In this document: piece after piece, positions 7,404-8,943 of the stretch
How the letters are laid out: each line of letters begins with the position of its first letter
How positions within the stretch are numbered: the stretch's first letter is position 1
Assembly: GCA_003451675.1 (NCBI GenBank)
Contig: DMCY01000049.1
Span: 1 to 8,943 of the forward strand
Length of the DNA: 8,943 nt
Source: Candidatus Atribacteria bacterium
Lineage (GTDB): Bacteria > Atribacterota > JS1 > SB-45 > 34-128
Reading direction: 5' to 3'
Made by a program: the position numbers and the translations under genes
Notes under the pieces: generated by a model
Seen by the model: the letters and a program-made list of their open reading frames with translations, nothing else
Told to the model about the DNA's origin: nothing
The model's database searches: none

Positions 7404-7708
7404 TATTTAATAGTATATAGCGAAAAACGAAAAGCGCAAAACGTAAAACCACAGCTCAAAATTAAAAATTTACATATATTGTTTTACTCTTGAGTATTAC
7501 CTTTCTTATCTCGCATACTATATAGTAAAAACGAGAAGATAAAGAATCAAAAACTAAAATTTAAAATTTAGTATTGAGAGAAAAAGTTTTGCGTTTTGAA
7601 TTATGGTTTTTCACTTCTCACTTTAAGCTTTTAACTGTAAACCGAAAACCTGAATTTAATGCTAACGACTAATTTAACTAACTAACCAAAGGTGAAAGGA
7701 ATTTTATT
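7404..7708. other. Structured 305-bp intergenic region between ctpA and yibQ
   Basis: No credible gene lies here on either strand. The left part holds A-rich short motifs (CGAAAAACGAAAAGCGC and similar). The centre has nested inverted repeats: outer arms 7443-7461 and 7594-7612 match at 15 of 19 positions, CGCAAAAC (7435-7442) matches GTTTTGCG (7586-7593) exactly, and inner arms 7501-7513 and 7532-7544 match at 10 of 13. The last 100 bases lead to a good binding site before yibQ. No clear promoter and no T-run terminator were found. It breaks an otherwise tightly packed cluster. Confidence 0.65.
7435..7612. repeat. Nested imperfect inverted repeat (possible small palindromic insertion element)
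   Basis: Outer arms (7443-7461 with 7594-7612) pair at 15 of 19 positions, and inner arms (7501-7513 with 7532-7544) pair at 10 of 13. A small TACTC-TT-GAGTA stem sits at 7485-7496, and the perfect 12-bp palindrome TACTATATAGTA lies at 7516-7527 near the centre. Such nested symmetry is typical of non-coding palindromic intergenic elements or MITE-like insertions, and the RNA would fold into a long cruciform-like hairpin. Target-site duplications were not evident. Part of the match is AT-rich and could be fortuitous. Confidence 0.5.
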
Positions 7709-8626
7709 TTGAAAAAGAGCCAAAGAGAAATTATAAATATTATTGCTTTAGTAATTATTTTGATCGTAGCTTTTAATATTTCTAATTTATTCAATAAGTC
7801 TATTAAGGAAGAAAATAACCTTCGTAATACCCAAAATACTAACCCAACTAGTACTAATGAAATAGAGTTAGAAGTAAAGGAATCTGAAGAAACTATTTAT
7901 GACAGCGAACAATATACAGATTTAATAGTTAATGATTTAGCTTCTTCAGAGGAAGAGATAGACTTTTTACCTAAAGTAGCCTTTATAATAGATGATTTGG
8001 GATATGAAACAGAAGTGGCAAAAAAAATAATGGAATTGGAATTTCCTATAGCACTATCTATATTACCTTTTCTCCAGTATTCTGAATTTATTGCAGAAGA
8101 GGGCAAAAAAAATAATAAAGAAATTATGTTGCATTTACCCATGGAGCCCAGTAATTCTTTTGTTAACCCTGGACCCGGTGCCATTAAATTCTATATGTCA
8201 GAAGAAGAAATTAGACTGGCTGTTAGAGAATGTATATTAGATTTTCCGTATGCTATTGGGGTAAATAATCACATGGGTTCAAAGATCACAGAAGATAGAG
8301 AAATAATGGAAATAATCTTAGAAGAAATTAGAGAATTTAATTTATTTTTTATAGATAGCATGACCAGTAAGAATTCTATTGCCTACGAGGTTGCCCAGGA
8401 GATGGGGATTAAGACTGCAGTAAGGTCGGTCTTTTTGGATAATAAGAATGATATGGAATATATTAAAGGACAAATGTTAGAAGTTCAAGAGACTGCTTTA
8501 AGAGAAGGAGAGGCTATCGCTATTGGTCATAGCCGCATAAATACCTATTATGTATTGAAGAGGGTGATTCCTGAATTAATTAGAGCGGGTATAGAAATAG
8601 TCCCGGTTTCAGAATTAGTTAAATAA
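7709..8626 (+). CDS. yibQ: YibQ-like divergent polysaccharide deacetylase
   Basis: This protein of the divergent polysaccharide deacetylase family (PF04748) has a NodB-like fold; the physiological substrate of the family is not established. The 305-residue protein has a membrane anchor (about 8-26), an acidic, Asn/Thr/Ser/Glu-rich linker (about 33-84) and one catalytic-type domain (about 86-305). Conserved elements are IDDLG (D95, D96), HLPMEP (H142), VNNHMGS (H188), FIDSMTS (D216), FLDN and IGH (H274), so the likely metal-site residues are present. It starts with TTG, with GAAAGGA (7694-7700) eight bases upstream. The envC-yibQ neighbourhood is known from Gram-negative bacteria, here with ctpA between them. 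The 305-bp gap upstream means it may have its own promoter, although none is clear. A deacetylase acting on peptidoglycan or on glycan strands is an inference from the fold and the neighbours. Confidence 0.88.
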   Translation: MKKSQREIINIIALVIILIVAFNISNLFNKSIKEENNLRNTQNTNPTSTNEIELEVKESEETIYDSEQYTDLIVNDLASSEEEIDFLPKVAFIIDDLGYETEVAKKIMELEFPIALSILPFLQYSEFIAEEGKKNNKEIMLHLPMEPSNSFVNPGPGAIKFYMSEEEIRLAVRECILDFPYAIGVNNHMGSKITEDREIMEIILEEIREFNLFFIDSMTSKNSIAYEVAQEMGIKTAVRSVFLDNKNDMEYIKGQMLEVQETALREGEAIAIGHSRINTYYVLKRVIPELIRAGIEIVPVSELVK

Positions 8627-8738
8627 GACCCTGTTGAAAATTTTGGATTTTCACTGTTTATTTTGCAGAATCTACCCTCATGAAGTTAGGGGACAAGTTT
8701 TGTAAGAAAGACATTAGTAATATAAATGTTCTTCTGTT

Positions 8739-8827
8739 GTTAGTGTAAACTTTTCTTCTTTTTTCTCTAGCTATTTTTCTTCACGCGATACGAATTTGAA
8801 ATTTCTAATTAAGTTAGTGTAAACTTT
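8739..8827. repeat. 15-bp direct repeat GTTAGTGTAAACTTT
   Basis: GTTAGTGTAAACTTT is found exactly at 8739-8753 and 8813-8827, a period of 74 bp. An exact 15-base repeat within 100 bases is unlikely by chance even at this base composition. It may mark regulator sites, remains of an insertion-sequence end, or units of an intergenic repeat family. There is no third full copy in the window and no transposase nearby. Confidence 0.55.
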
Positions 8828-8870
8828 AGTGGGGTAGTTAGAGGAAAAAATATTATATATTAATAATACT

Positions 8871-8905
8871 TTCTTTGGTTAGTAATAAGACAAATAACCA
8901 GAGAA
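8871..8905. promoter_or_regulatory. Inverted repeat / hairpin in the leader of the next gene
   Basis: TTCTTTGGTTA (8871-8881) and TAACCAGAGAA (8895-8905) are inverted copies matching at 10 of 11 positions around a 13-base loop; the single mismatch becomes a G-U pair in RNA. It lies 29 bp before the ATG at 8935. It could be an operator for a dimeric repressor or a leader hairpin. No T run follows, so it is not an intrinsic terminator. Confidence 0.45.
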
Positions 8906-8934
8906 GGATTGCAAAAATATAATAAAAAGGTAAA

Positions 8935-8943
8935 ATGAAAGCC
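8935..8943 (+). CDS. Start of a further gene, cut by the window edge
   Basis: ATG AAA GCC (Met-Lys-Ala) at the very end of the window is preceded by AAAAAGG (8924-8930), a possible though closely spaced ribosome binding site, and by a long non-coding region. Only three codons are visible, so the product cannot be identified and even the gene call is tentative. MKA beginnings occur in many families, including sugar nucleotidyltransferases, but that is not evidence here. Confidence 0.35.

Larger units (their letters stand above)
8627..8934. other. Non-coding region downstream of yibQ
   Basis: This 308-bp stretch has no open frame of useful size. It contains a weak AT-rich hairpin right after yibQ (GAAAAT 8636-8641 with ATTTTC 8647-8652), a 15-bp direct repeat (8739-8753 and 8813-8827) and an inverted repeat close to the next gene (8871-8905). 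No convincing intrinsic terminator was found, so whether transcription ends after yibQ cannot be judged. Confidence 0.6.

Noticed and set aside
7897..8184. Open frame of 95 codons on the - strand inside yibQ
   Set aside because: It overlaps the conserved deacetylase domain, resembles no known family and has shadow-like composition.
8636..8652. Hairpin after yibQ as an intrinsic terminator
   Set aside because: The six-pair stem GAAAAT/ATTTTC is almost all A-T and is followed by CACTG rather than a T run.
8739..8827. CRISPR array
   Set aside because: There are only two copies of a 15-bp unit, the unit is too short, the spacing of 59 bp between copies is too long, and no cas genes are present.
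8918..8923. Perfect TATAAT as the -10 box of the last gene
   Set aside because: No acceptable -35 box lies 16-18 bp upstream, and the transcript would start at or after the ribosome binding site. In this AT-rich sequence the hexamer is expected by chance.

Overview
The window carries one AT-rich cluster in which every gene lies on the + strand, and nearly all of it is coding. It is a cell-envelope and cell-division cluster: a DUF5693-type membrane protein, a CsaB-like polysaccharide pyruvyltransferase, FtsE, FtsX, an EnvC-like LytM/M23 protein with a coiled coil, a CtpA-type S41 protease and a YibQ-like divergent polysaccharide deacetylase. The low GC, frequent TTG/GTG starts, and a DUF5693-csaB pair (familiar from Bacillota) joined to an envC-ctpA-yibQ order (familiar from Gram-negative bacteria) suggest an AT-rich anaerobe, possibly two-membraned, such as Atribacterota or Halanaerobiales. 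This taxon is an inference; the window holds no rRNA or other marker.

Layout. Positions 1-269 are the leader, with a 13-bp direct repeat, a small GC-rich inverted repeat and a plausible extended -10 promoter. Genes from about 270 to 6187 (DUF5693, csaB, ftsE, ftsX, envC) are packed with overlaps or gaps of up to about 14 bp and look like one translationally coupled operon. ctpA follows after about 34 bp. A 305-bp non-coding gap (7404-7708) full of nested inverted repeats separates ctpA from yibQ. After yibQ, 8627-8934 is non-coding with a 15-bp direct repeat and an 11-bp-arm inverted repeat, followed by the first three codons of a further gene cut by the window edge.

How the genes may work together. 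FtsE (ATPase) and FtsX (membrane subunit) form the divisome complex that, in bacteria where it has been studied, controls septal peptidoglycan hydrolysis through a coiled-coil partner. The next gene encodes such a partner. Its LytM domain has lost one zinc-ligand position (His to Asn) and one catalytic His of the HxH motif (to Arg), so it is more likely an amidase activator than a hydrolase. CtpA could trim or turn over envelope hydrolases or their activators, and YibQ-like proteins usually sit beside envC. CsaB adds pyruvate ketals to a cell-wall polysaccharide, the ligand for SLH-domain proteins. DUF5693 has no assigned function; its position next to csaB points to the same polysaccharide pathway. 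The families are known, so the most interesting points are the uncharacterised DUF5693 protein, the half-degenerate EnvC active site, several start-site corrections and the structured intergenic elements.
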